Source of the DNA: Streptomyces avermitilis MA-4680 = NBRC 14893
GTDB taxonomy: Bacteria > Actinomycetota > Actinomycetes > Streptomycetales > Streptomycetaceae
Assembly: GCF_000009765.2 (NCBI RefSeq)
Contig: NC_003155.5
Coordinates: 1-64,000, forward strand
Direction: 5' to 3'
Length of the DNA: 64,000 nt
The position numbers were made by a program, and so were the translations under genes. The notes under the pieces were generated by a model. The model saw nothing but the letters and a program-made list of their open reading frames with translations. It was not told where the DNA came from and did not search any database. Each line of letters opens with the position of its first letter. Position 1 is the stretch's first letter. Shown here piece after piece: positions 1 through 7,798 of this stretch.

Positions 1-290
1 CCCGCGGAGCGGGTACCACATCGCTGCGCGATGTGCAAGCGAACACCCGCGCTGCGCGCGGGTGTTGCGCTCCCGCTCCGCGGGAGCGCCGGCGGGACGC
101 TGCGCGTCCCGCTCACCTCGGTTGCTGCGCAACCGGGGTGACGCTCCGTCCGCTGCGCTCCCGGAGCAGTGTGGGCTACGCCCACGCGAGGTAGCTTCCG
201 CTGCGCTCCAGCTACAAGTGGCGCTGTGCGCCACCAAAGCCGGCATCGCTGCGCGAAGCCGGCCAACGGGCCTTGCGGCCCGGGCGGCAG
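1..290. repeat. Streptomyces linear-replicon telomere (palindrome cluster)
   Basis: The first 13 bases, CCCGCGGAGCGGG, and the next hairpin at 17-35 match the archetypal Streptomyces telomere. At least ten hairpins follow head to tail: 17-35, 42-66, 67-89, 92-112, 114-140, 143-167, 171-185, 191-214, 218-234, 239-263 and 268-283. Most have a GC-rich stem and a 3-nt loop, usually TGC. In this genus such foldback arrays form the 3' overhang that terminal protein Tpg and Tap patch during end replication. The match at base 1 suggests the window starts at the true end. There is no coding capacity here. Confidence 0.93.
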
Positions 291-518
291 CTAGGTGGGC
301 CGCCTGCGTCGTGCAGACCGGTTGGCTACCAGCAGCCAGATCCACACGAGAACCATGCCGGCTGACACCAGGATGCGGCCTGTGCCATCACCATCGACTA
401 TCCGCCACACCAGCAAGCCGATGCCCAGGCAGAGCATCGGCCAGTAAAGCCACGGCCCCCAACTGTTGCCCGGCCTCGCCCATGACGGCGGAACGTAGGG
501 CTCGGAGCGTTTCCTCAT
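291..518 (-). CDS. small two-helix membrane protein
   Basis: A 75-aa protein. After a basic N terminus (MRKRSEP) come two hydrophobic segments, roughly residues 20-40 (PWLYWPMLCLGIGLLVW) and 50-65, then a basic tail RSARRRR. This is a typical small integral membrane protein of unknown function. It lies directly inside the telomere on the strand reading toward the end, like the next three genes. No family is recognised. The start is the first in-frame ATG and no strong ribosome-binding site decides it. Confidence 0.5.
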   Translation of the reverse strand: MRKRSEPYVPPSWARPGNSWGPWLYWPMLCLGIGLLVWRIVDGDGTGRILVSAGMVLVWIWLLVANRSARRRRPT

Positions 519-604
519 GCGCGCCCCCTCCTTCCTTGCCTGCAGCTGCCATCAAGCGCGCCTCTCCCCGGGCTAGATGCCGAGGCGGGCAGTCTGGCTT
601 CCGA

Positions 605-868
605 TCAGATCTGCGCCACCAATATCCATGTGGCGATCGCCAGGAAGAGCACCCCCGTAACCCGCTGCATGGCGTACCCCTTACTGGTGGGCTCGGTCGC
701 GTCCGGGTCCTTCACCCATCCCCGCTGAAGGTTCCTGTTCGCCTTCCAGAGCAGTTGCGGACGTGTGACTTGAATGAACCCCATGATCAGCAAGGCGCAC
801 AAGATCGGGATGAAAACCGGACTGCCGCCGCCATCGGAGGCAGCCTCCATTACCGCATCGCGATTCAT
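605..868 (-). CDS. small membrane protein, DUF6199-like
   Basis: An 87-aa protein with two membrane segments, around residues 18-36 (VFIPILCALLIMGFIQV) and 69-86 (RVTGVLFLAIATWILVAQI). The linker contains a RPQLLWK and a RGWVKDPDATEP stretch that resembles the small DUF6199 family; that assignment is from memory and tentative. The reading frame is open upstream to 1237, but sequence before the ATG at 868 has no protein-like composition. A second ATG at 850 is an alternative start. Function unknown. Confidence 0.5.
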   Translation of the reverse strand: MNRDAVMEAASDGGGSPVFIPILCALLIMGFIQVTRPQLLWKANRNLQRGWVKDPDATEPTSKGYAMQRVTGVLFLAIATWILVAQI

Positions 869-1032
869 GCATCTGCGGATGCCCTGACATCGCCTCAGAT
901 AACGGACAGCGCCCCCTCGGCGGATCCACTTGCTTCTCCGCCGCCCCACGATCCTTCCGGCTGCGCCTCCAGGAGCGGCGGCCCGCCGACACGGGCAAGG
1001 CTGGGTGCGAGGGGTGCTCGTGACTATCGGGC

Positions 1033-1326
1033 TCAGGCGTTCGCGTGGCGAGAGGCGAATGCCTGTCGCGGTGCAGCGTGATGCGCCGGCCTGTTTGCTG
1101 TGGCGGCCTGGAGGCGCCTCAGCCACAGGGAGGCCGTGAACAGCAGGCCGGTGAACACCGCCAGGAGAAGTACGGAGACCCACATCTGCCGGCTTGCGGG
1201 ATACGCCCATCCCGTCCAGGCCGCGGCGGCCGCCCACAACAGGACCCCTACCGCGTAGAAGGCACGGACCTGACGCAGCTGGCGCTCGGCCCGCAGGGAC
1301 ATGAGGTGATCAGTCTTGGGTGCCAT
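1033..1326 (-). CDS. small two-helix membrane protein
   Basis: A 97-aa protein starting at ATG 1326. A charged N terminus (LRAERQLRQVR) is followed by two hydrophobic segments, about residues 22-40 and 48-68, and a basic, His/Ala-rich tail. No family is recognised. The frame is open upstream to 1404, but that extension would overlap the coding part of the neighbouring gene and is less protein-like. It is one of four consecutive leftward genes between the telomere and 1.8 kb. Confidence 0.5.
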   Translation of the reverse strand: MAPKTDHLMSLRAERQLRQVRAFYAVGVLLWAAAAAWTGWAYPASRQMWVSVLLLAVFTGLLFTASLWLRRLQAATANRPAHHAAPRQAFASRHANA

Positions 1327-1379
1327 GCCGGCCCGTGTACCCCGAACCGCGCTATCCAGTGGGCTTCGTTTGATGCCCT

Positions 1380-1811
1380 TCAGGTTTCGCTGCCCGGCTT
1401 CCATGGCCTACCAGCCGGTTCGGGCGGCTGAGGACCATCCAGGGCGCTGCGGAGTTTCTCCTTGAAGCTTTTCGGCGGGGCCTCCTTCTCTTCCTGTGTA
1501 TGCATGAGCCGGGCAGTGGTCACCCGTATGTGACACTCGCGGTGCCGCTGCCTGAGGAGCACCAGCCAGGCCCCGTCCTGGGTGAGGAAAGCATGCCGGG
1601 CCGGTTCGTCTCCCGGTCGGGCATGCCGAGCGAGCACTCCCGGCATGTAGTTCAGGGCCGCATCCTCGGCCGCGGCGGCGGCCTGTTCCTGATCTCCTGC
1701 GATGTGCTGAGTGGCCGCCAGTTTCCAGCGGTGCAATCTGAGTTCAACGCCGTCGGCGCGCTTGGTCTCTCGTGTGTCCTCTTCGACGAGGACGTACCAC
1801 TCGGCGGTCAT
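1380..1811 (-). CDS. conserved Streptomyces hypothetical protein
   Basis: A 143-aa soluble protein. The N-terminal two thirds look like a folded alpha/beta domain (begins MTAEWYVLVEEDT, later AWLVLLRQRHRECHIRVTTARL); the C-terminal 35 residues are charged and proline-rich. It appears to be a lineage-specific Streptomyces protein of unknown role. It is the most upstream member of the leftward group ending at the telomere. ATG 1811 is the only reasonable start. Confidence 0.55.
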   Translation of the reverse strand: MTAEWYVLVEEDTRETKRADGVELRLHRWKLAATQHIAGDQEQAAAAAEDAALNYMPGVLARHARPGDEPARHAFLTQDGAWLVLLRQRHRECHIRVTTARLMHTQEEKEAPPKSFKEKLRSALDGPQPPEPAGRPWKPGSET

Positions 1812-2381
1812 GGCGGGAGCCTATCTTCCCTCCACTGGCCGAACCGCGACCAGCCGATTGATGCAGCATGTAGAGTTGACGAAAATGTAGGACACCCTCA
1901 CCGCTTGGACGGTGCGCAGCGCAGGCCGTCCAGAAAAGGGAAGCCGTATGTGGCCTGCTCGGGATGTGCCGCGGGATCGGGTCCGGCGTCAGGCAAATAG
2001 CCTGGACGGTGCCGTTGCGCAGCGGGTCGCAAAAGCCGCTGCGCGTGAGCGTGAGACAGCGGATCAGTCGCGGCGGGGCGATTCCTTCTCAGAGTTCGAG
2101 AGGGACCCGGAGCGGCTGGCTGACACCTGGGCGGCCAAGCATGTGGAGTGGCGGCGCGTCAGGGACTCGACGGCTGCAGCCGGCTTGGCGCGTACGAGGC
2201 GAGACAGGGGATCCAGGGCTCGGACTGGGCTCGGGAGCACGAAGATCAGAGTTCAGGTCCTGGCGCCACCCGCCGAGCGGGGCATGGTGGGCGAAAGACG
2301 GTACGGTGTCCGTCCCTTTCTTTACACCGTCCCGGTGATTTCCTGCAACGGTCGTAGATAGAGCTTGAGGAGGGGCACTAA
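1812..2381. other. non-coding stretch between divergent units
   Basis: About 570 bp with no convincing gene. Several overlapping frames are open but have biased, low-complexity composition. A short hairpin of GGACGG and CCGTCC around a 13-nt loop lies near 1910-1935. A purine-rich GAGGAGGGGC at about 2366-2376 is a credible ribosome-binding site for the dead helicase copy that starts at 2382. Confidence 0.4.
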
Positions 2382-2699
2382 ATGCGGGGTATTCAACTCC
2401 GGGAACATCAGGTCGACCAGAAGGCTAGTTTCCGTTAGTGGGTCGGATTCTCTGCAAGGTCATCTGTGCCCCCTCAGGGAGCCCGTGGCACGATCGTGTC
2501 AGCTACCGGGTCCGGCAAAACGAGCATGGCCGCCGCGAGCACGCTGAACTGCTTCCCCGAAGGCCGGATCCTCGTGACCGTGCCGACCCTGGACCTGCTC
2601 GCACAGACCGCCCAGGCGTGGCGGGCAGTCGGCCACCACTCCCCCATGATCGCGGTGTGCTCGCTGGAGAACGACCCAGTGCTGAACGAGCGGACCTGA
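2382..2699 (+). pseudogene. N-terminal fragment of a TtrA-like helicase, with nonsense codon
   Basis: The ATG at 2382 follows a good ribosome-binding site and opens MRGIQLREHQVDQKASFR, closely resembling the start of the intact helicase at 4936. A TAG at 2436-2438 stops it. The same frame then continues with the Walker A region (VSATGSGKT) and VTVPTLDLLAQTAQAWR, also matching the intact copy. Similarity ends at about residue 105 and the frame stops at 2697-2699. It is therefore a paralogue fragment with a nonsense mutation and loss of everything after helicase motif Ia. The downstream break may mark the insertion of the HNH gene that follows. Confidence 0.8.
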
Positions 2700-2764
2700 C
2701 GCCCAGCGCCGCCCATGAACCACCTCTGGCTCGGTGCACCGACTACCGGCACTACCGTCGGATC

Positions 2765-3310
2765 ATGGACTGGAACTTCCCCGACGACGACATCTTCTTC
2801 TGCGGCGGGTGCGGCGACGACGACACCCCCGACCCGCGGGTCCCGCGTCAGGACAAGGCCCTGTGCGTCCGCTGCGACAGAGTCGAACGGCAGGTCCGCC
2901 GATACCGGATCACCGTGCCGCGGAGGAACGCGATCATGCGCTTCCAGCGCGACGTCTGCGCCCTGTGCCAGGAAGGCCCGCCGACCGACCACTGCCCCGA
3001 TGCCGTCAGCTTCTGGCACATCGACCACGACCACCGCTGCTGCCCTCCCGGCGGCTCATGCGGGCGGTGCGTCCGCGGCCTCCTGTGCCTGCCCTGCAAC
3101 GCCACCCGCCTGCCCGCCTACGAACGCCTCCCCAACGTCCTCCGCGACAGCCCTCGCTTCAACACCTACCTCAACAGCCCACCCGCCCGGCACCCCGAAG
3201 CCCGCCCCACCGCCAGGGACCATGCAGGCCCCCGCGACGCATCCAGCTACCTCATCGACGCCTTTTTCACCGCCGCGGACCATCCCGAGGGGAACGCCCT
3301 CAGCTCCTGA
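2765..3310 (+). CDS. endonuclease VII-like HNH endonuclease
   Basis: A 181-aa protein with the layout of the recombination endonuclease VII family: a first zinc pair C65-x2-C68, the His/Asp-rich catalytic segment HIDHDH at 85-90, then RGLLCLPCN giving a second pair C108/C111. Two further CxxC pairs lie near the N terminus (CGGC, CVRC). Family members cut branched or phage-derived DNA or act as HNH nickases. It sits between a dead and an intact telomeric helicase. The frame is open upstream to 2438, but that part overlaps the helicase fragment, so ATG 2765 was chosen; there is no clear ribosome-binding site. Confidence 0.72.
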   Translation: MDWNFPDDDIFFCGGCGDDDTPDPRVPRQDKALCVRCDRVERQVRRYRITVPRRNAIMRFQRDVCALCQEGPPTDHCPDAVSFWHIDHDHRCCPPGGSCGRCVRGLLCLPCNATRLPAYERLPNVLRDSPRFNTYLNSPPARHPEARPTARDHAGPRDASSYLIDAFFTAADHPEGNALSS

Positions 3311-3432
3311 ACGCCGCTGTCCTCCCGGGCGGCGGCCGGCAGCCACGGGGCTTGGTTCGGGCTCGCGACGTTCGCCGTCCTGAGCGCAAGGCCAGAAAAG
3401 CGTCCTTGGCGAGCAGCAGGGCGCGGTGGCGG

Positions 3433-3939
3433 TCATGCCGCAGCTGCTGCGCCAGCCGATCCGAAGACGTCGTCGAAGCAGTGTGCTTGCTCCGTGCGTA
3501 CGAGGTGGAAGGCACCGCTGCGGTGGCGCAAGGCGTGAGCGGTGTAGTGGACCACCTCCGCCGGCGTGAGGACCTTCAGGTCGCCGAAGACGTAGTACAG
3601 CGGAGTCGGAGCGTGGGCCGCGGTGAAAAAGAGGCCGGCGGTCACGGTGTCGGCGCTGACGGCGTAGCGGTCGGTGTCGGTGCTGGGCATGCGGTCCTTG
3701 GCGTCGATGGTGATCAGGTCGGCGCCGCGGGCGGCGATGAGGTCGGGGAAGTGCCGCAGGGCGGAGCGGGTCCGGCGCAGGGCTTCCCGTACGGCGGGCG
3801 GGTAGGTGCCCTGTCCGCAGGGCTGGACGGTCCAGCCGCGGGCGCGCAGCGCGGCCGCCACCCGACGTTCGTGCATGTCGCCTATCGCCTGGCGGTCCTG
3901 CCACTGCGTCACTCGGGTTCCCCCTGGGGTAAGTGCCAC
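3433..3939 (-). CDS. putative PD-(D/E)XK-fold nuclease
   Basis: A 168-aa protein with restriction-endonuclease-like features: an N-terminal helix bearing E24 (DMHERRVAAAL), then FPDLI at 64-68 and the strand DLITIDAK at 74-81, fitting the E...PD...DxK catalytic pattern (D66, D79, K81). It may cleave DNA or be a small solitary nuclease. It is divergently transcribed from the zinc-finger/helicase pair that starts 55 bp away, so both units probably share a regulatory region at 3940-3993. The assignment rests on motif spacing, not on a named family. Confidence 0.55.
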   Translation of the reverse strand: MALTPGGTRVTQWQDRQAIGDMHERRVAAALRARGWTVQPCGQGTYPPAVREALRRTRSALRHFPDLIAARGADLITIDAKDRMPSTDTDRYAVSADTVTAGLFFTAAHAPTPLYYVFGDLKVLTPAEVVHYTAHALRHRSGAFHLVRTEQAHCFDDVFGSAGAAAAA

Positions 3940-3993
3940 GATCCCTGTGCGTGATACGAAGGATTCATAGTTCGTCCTACCCTCCTGAAGGCT

Positions 3994-4932
3994 ATGATGC
4001 TCCTCATGGCGGCATACGTTGACCCACGCTTTCGTCCTACGCTATGGCCTGGAACGCCCGTGCCGACACCGGAGTTGATGCCTCTTCGCGGAGCGCGGGC
4101 CGACGGTGAATGGATCGTCTGGACCCCGCAGGTCCGCTCCCGCTCGCACACGGTCCCCGTGCCGGAGGACTTCTACCTGCGCGAGTTCATGGAGGTCGAC
4201 CCTGAGGACCTCGACGCCGTGGCCGCCCTGATGGGCGCCTACGGACACCTCGGCGGGAGCATCAACACCGGAAGCTGGGACGTCGACGTCTACGAGCGCC
4301 TCAAGGAGCTCACGGAGCGCGAACACCCCCGCGCGCCGTTCGCCCTGCACGGCGAACTGGCCACGCTGTTCATGAGGGAGGCGCAGGCGGCCATCACCAC
4401 CTGGCTGGCCCTGCGCCGCGAGGGCGGGCTCGACGCGCTCATCGAGCCCGAGGTGTCCGAGGAAGAACTGGCGCAGTGGCAAGCGAGCAACGCTGATCTT
4501 GAGGAAGCGTGGCCGCGGGACCTGGACCACCTGCGCGAACTCTCCCTGGAGATCAGGATCAGCAACCTCGTGAGCGAACTGAACGCCGCGCTGAAGCCGT
4601 TCAGCATCGGCATCGGCGGCCTGGGCGACCGCTACCCCACCATCCTCGCTGTGGCGTTCCTCCAGCTCTACAACCACCTCGCCGAGGACGCCACGATCCG
4701 CGAGTGCGCGAACGAGACCTGCCGCCGCCACTTCGTACGCCAGCGCGGCCGCGCCGCATACGGGCAGAACCGCACCAGCGGCATCAAGTACTGCACCCGC
4801 GAATGCGCCCGCGCCCAGGCCCAGCGCGAACACCGCCGGCGCCGCAAACAGCAGACCACGACCCTCCAGCAGCCGCCGGCGCCTGGTCCTCAGTCTCACG
4901 ACACCTCAGAGCCGACTGCCGAAGGGCGCTGA
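3994..4932 (+). CDS. CGNR-type zinc-finger protein
   Basis: A 312-aa protein. The C terminus has a CGNR/ABATE-like zinc ribbon: RECANETC at about 237-244, then a basic stretch and [21 protein letters not shown]. The N-terminal 200 residues are acidic and helical with no recognised motif. This is probably a DNA-binding regulatory or adaptor protein. GAAGG at about 3985 precedes the ATG at 3994. Its stop is only 3 nt upstream of the helicase start, so the two are almost certainly one transcript. ATG 4006 is an alternative start. Confidence 0.65.
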   Translation: MMLLMAAYVDPRFRPTLWPGTPVPTPELMPLRGARADGEWIVWTPQVRSRSHTVPVPEDFYLREFMEVDPEDLDAVAALMGAYGHLGGSINTGSWDVDVYERLKELTEREHPRAPFALHGELATLFMREAQAAITTWLALRREGGLDALIEPEVSEEELAQWQASNADLEEAWPRDLDHLRELSLEIRISNLVSELNAALKPFSIGIGGLGDRYPTILAVAFLQLYNHLAEDATIRECANETCRRHFVRQRGRAAYGQNRTSGIKYCTRECARAQAQREHRRRRKQQTTTLQQPPAPGPQSHDTSEPTAEGR

Positions 4933-4935
4933 CTG

Positions 4936-7563
4936 ATGATCAGCCTGCGAGAACACCAGGTGGAAGCGAACGCGCGCATCCGGGCGTGGGCGGGATTCCC
5001 CACGAGGTCACCGGTACCGGCGCAAGGGCTGCGCGGGACCGTCGTCTCCGCGACCGGCTCCGGGAAGACGATCACCGCCGCGTGGGCCGCACGGGAGTGC
5101 TTCAGGGGCGGACGGATCCTCGTCATGGTCCCCACGCTCGACCTGCTCGTGCAGACCGCCCAGGCGTGGCGGAGGGTCGGCCACAACGGGCCGATGGTCG
5201 CGGCCTGCTCGCTGGAGAAGGACGAGGTCCTGGAGCAGCTCGGCGTGCGGACCACCACCAACCCCATCCAGCTCGCACTGTGGGCGGGGCACGGGCCGGT
5301 AGTCGTGTTCGCCACGTACGCCTCACTCGTAGACCGTGAGGATCCCGAGGACGTCACGGGCCGGGCGAAGGTACGCGGTCCGCTGGAGGCCGCTCTGGCC
5401 GGCGGGCAGCGGCTGTACGGGCAGACGATGGACGGCTTCGACCTCGCCGTCGTCGACGAAGCCCACTCAACCACCGGTGATCTCGGGCGGCCGTGGGCGG
5501 CGATCCACGACAACAGCCGGATCCCCGCGGACTTCCGGCTCTACCTGACCGCGACCCCGCGCATCCTCGCCTCCCCCCGCCCGCAGAAGGGCGCGGACGG
5601 CCGGGAGCTGGAGATCGCGACGATGGCCAGCGACCCCGACGGCCCTTACGGTGAATGGCTGTTCGAGCTCGGGCTGTCGGAGGCCGTCGAGCGGGGCATC
5701 CTGGCCGGCTTCGAGATCGACGTGCTGGAGATCCGCGACCCCTCCCCCGCCCTCGGGGAATCGGAGGAGGCGCAGCGGGGCCGGCGCCTGGCGCTGCTGC
5801 AGACCGCGCTCCTGGAGCACGCCGCCGCGCGCAACCTGCGCACCGTCATGACGTTCCACCAGCGGGTCGAGGAGGCCGCCGCGTTCGCGCAGACGATGCC
5901 GCAGACGGCAGCCCGGCTCTACGAGGCCGAGGTCTCCGCCGAGGCCCTGGTCGACGCCGGGGCCCTGCCGGAGTCGTCGATCGGCGCGGAGTTCTACGAG
6001 CTGGAGGCAGGCCGCCACGTACCCCCGGACCGAGTGTGGGCGGCGTGGCTGTGCGGTGACCACCTCGTCGCCGAACGCCGCGAAGTCCTGCGCCAGTTCG
6101 CAGACGGCCTCGACGCCGGCAACAAGCGCGTGCACCGGGCGTTCCTGGCCAGCGTGCGGGTCCTGGGCGAGGGCGTCGACATCGTCGGCGAACGCGGTGT
6201 GGAGGCGATCTGCTTCGCCGACACCCGCGGCTCCCAGGTGGAGATCGTCCAGAACATCGGCCGGGCCCTGCGCCCGAACCCCGACGGCACGAACAAGACC
6301 GCCAGGATCATCGTGCCCGTCTTCCTCCAGCCCGGTGAGAACCCAACCGACATGGTCGCCTCCGCCTCGTTCGCACCCCTCGTAACCGTCCTCCAAGGCC
6401 TGCGCTCACACTCCGAACGCCTCGTCGAACAGCTCGCCAGCCGGGCGCTGACCAGCGGGCAGCGGCACGTGCATGTGAAGCGGGACGAGGACGGGCGGAT
6501 CATCGGCACCACCACCGAAGGAGAGGGCGGGCAGCACGAGAGCGAGGGCGCAGTCGAGTCAGCACTGCTGCACTTCTCCACCCCGAGGGACGCGACGACG
6601 ATCGCGGCGTTCCTGCGCACCCGGGTGTACCGGCCCGAGTCGTTGGTGTGGCTGGAGGGCTACCAGGCCCTGCTCCGCTGGCGGAAAAAGAACCACATCA
6701 CCGGCCTGTACGCCGTCCCGTACGACACCGAGACCGAGGCCGGCGTCACCAAGGCATTCCCGCTGGGGCGGTGGGTCCACCAGCAGCGGCGCACCTACCG
6801 TGCGGGCGAACTCGATCCCCACCGCACGACCCTGCTCGACGAGGCCGGGATGGTGTGGGAGCCCGGCGACGAAGCCTGGGAGAACAAACTCGCGGCCCTG
6901 CGCTCCTTCCACCGCGCCCACGGCCACCTCGCCCCCAGACGCGACGCCGTATGGGGCGACGCCGACAGCGAACTGGTCCCGGTCGGGGAACACATGGCCA
7001 ACCTCCGCCGCAAGGACGGCCTCGGCAAGAACCCGCAGCGCGCCGCAACGCGGGCCACGCAGCTGGCCGCGATCGACCCCGACTGGAACTGCCCCTGGCC
7101 ACTGGACTGGCAACGCCACTACCGCGTCCTGGCCGACCTCGCCACCGACGAACCCCACAGCCGACTCCCCGACATCCAGCCCGGCGTGCAATTCGAAGGA
7201 GACGACCTCGGCAAATGGCTCCAGCGACAACGCCGCAGCTGGGCGGAACTCTCCGAGGAACAGCAGCAACGGCTGACCGCGCTGGGCGTAACACCCGCCG
7301 AACCGCCCACACCGACCCCGTCCGCGAAGGGTGGGGGGAAGGCAGCAGCCTTCCAACGCGGTCTCGCGGCCCTCGCACAGTGGATCCAGCGCGAGGGCGC
7401 CCACAAGGTAGTACCAAGAGGACACGTCGAAGCCGTCGTCATCGACGGCCAGGAACACCAGCACAAGCTCGGCGTATGGATCTCCAACACCAAAACCCGC
7501 CGCGACAAACTCACCCACGACCAGCGCACCGCACTCGCCGCACTCGGAGTCGAGTGGGCTTAG
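4936..7563 (+). CDS. ttrA: TtrA-like telomere-proximal SF2 helicase
   Basis: An 875-aa intact protein. Helicase motifs read in order: ATGSGKT at 39-45 (Walker A), DEAH at 174-177, TATP at 205-208, VRVLGEGVDI near 408 and QNIGRALR at 439-446 (motif VI). The C-terminal 300 residues hold helicase-associated (HA) repeats, each with an LGxWxxxQRR-like core and ending in a G[IV]xW/P-type motif. Such HA-repeat helicases are characteristic of Streptomyces linear replicon ends; TtrA of SLP2 and chromosomes has been linked to conjugal transfer. Position, length and motifs support this call, though the symbol is inferred. It is probably co-transcribed with the preceding zinc-finger gene (3-nt gap, GAAGGG ribosome-binding site inside that gene). 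Confidence 0.82.
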   Translation: MISLREHQVEANARIRAWAGFPTRSPVPAQGLRGTVVSATGSGKTITAAWAARECFRGGRILVMVPTLDLLVQTAQAWRRVGHNGPMVAACSLEKDEVLEQLGVRTTTNPIQLALWAGHGPVVVFATYASLVDREDPEDVTGRAKVRGPLEAALAGGQRLYGQTMDGFDLAVVDEAHSTTGDLGRPWAAIHDNSRIPADFRLYLTATPRILASPRPQKGADGRELEIATMASDPDGPYGEWLFELGLSEAVERGILAGFEIDVLEIRDPSPALGESEEAQRGRRLALLQTALLEHAAARNLRTVMTFHQRVEEAAAFAQTMPQTAARLYEAEVSAEALVDAGALPESSIGAEFYELEAGRHVPPDRVWAAWLCGDHLVAERREVLRQFADGLDAGNKRVHRAFLASVRVLGEGVDIVGERGVEAICFADTRGSQVEIVQNIGRALRPNPDGTNKTARIIVPVFLQPGENPTDMVASASFAPLVTVLQGLRSHSERLVEQLASRALTSGQRHVHVKRDEDGRIIGTTTEGEGGQHESEGAVESALLHFSTPRDATTIAAFLRTRVYRPESLVWLEGYQALLRWRKKNHITGLYAVPYDTETEAGVTKAFPLGRWVHQQRRTYRAGELDPHRTTLLDEAGMVWEPGDEAWENKLAALRSFHRAHGHLAPRRDAVWGDADSELVPVGEHMANLRRKDGLGKNPQRAATRATQLAAIDPDWNCPWPLDWQRHYRVLADLATDEPHSRLPDIQPGVQFEGDDLGKWLQRQRRSWAELSEEQQQRLTALGVTPAEPPTPTPSAKGGGKAAAFQRGLAALAQWIQREGAHKVVPRGHVEAVVIDGQEHQHKLGVWISNTKTRRDKLTHDQRTALAALGVEWA

Positions 7564-7577
7564 CAGCAGGGTCTGCC

Positions 7578-7798
7578 TCAGCGGTTGGTGTTCTCCTCTC
7601 GGATCATCCGTCGGAGGCTGGTGCGTGCTGCCGCCAGGTCTGTTTCCAGGGTGCCCACGCGAGCCGGTGGTTGTCGTCGGTGGCCTGCTGGAGGCTGTCT
7701 TCGAGCCGTTGGTTGTTCCGGGTGAGTTCGTCGACGCGTTCGGTCAGGTGCCCGGTGTCGAGGGCGTCGAGTTGCTGCCCAAGCTGGCGTTTCCGTGA
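7578..7798 (-). pseudogene. tnpC C-terminal fragment (DUF6262-like), frameshifted
   Basis: Reading leftward from 7798, one frame gives RQLGQQLDALDTGHLTERVD and a coiled-coil continuing to HRLAW. A neighbouring frame continues TLETDLAAARTSLRRMIREE and stops at 7578. Together they form the usual C-terminal half of a Tn554-type TnpC. A single-base loss near 7665 separates them. The missing N-terminal half is the + strand gene at 9722-10075, on the far side of the inverted segment. Confidence 0.72.
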
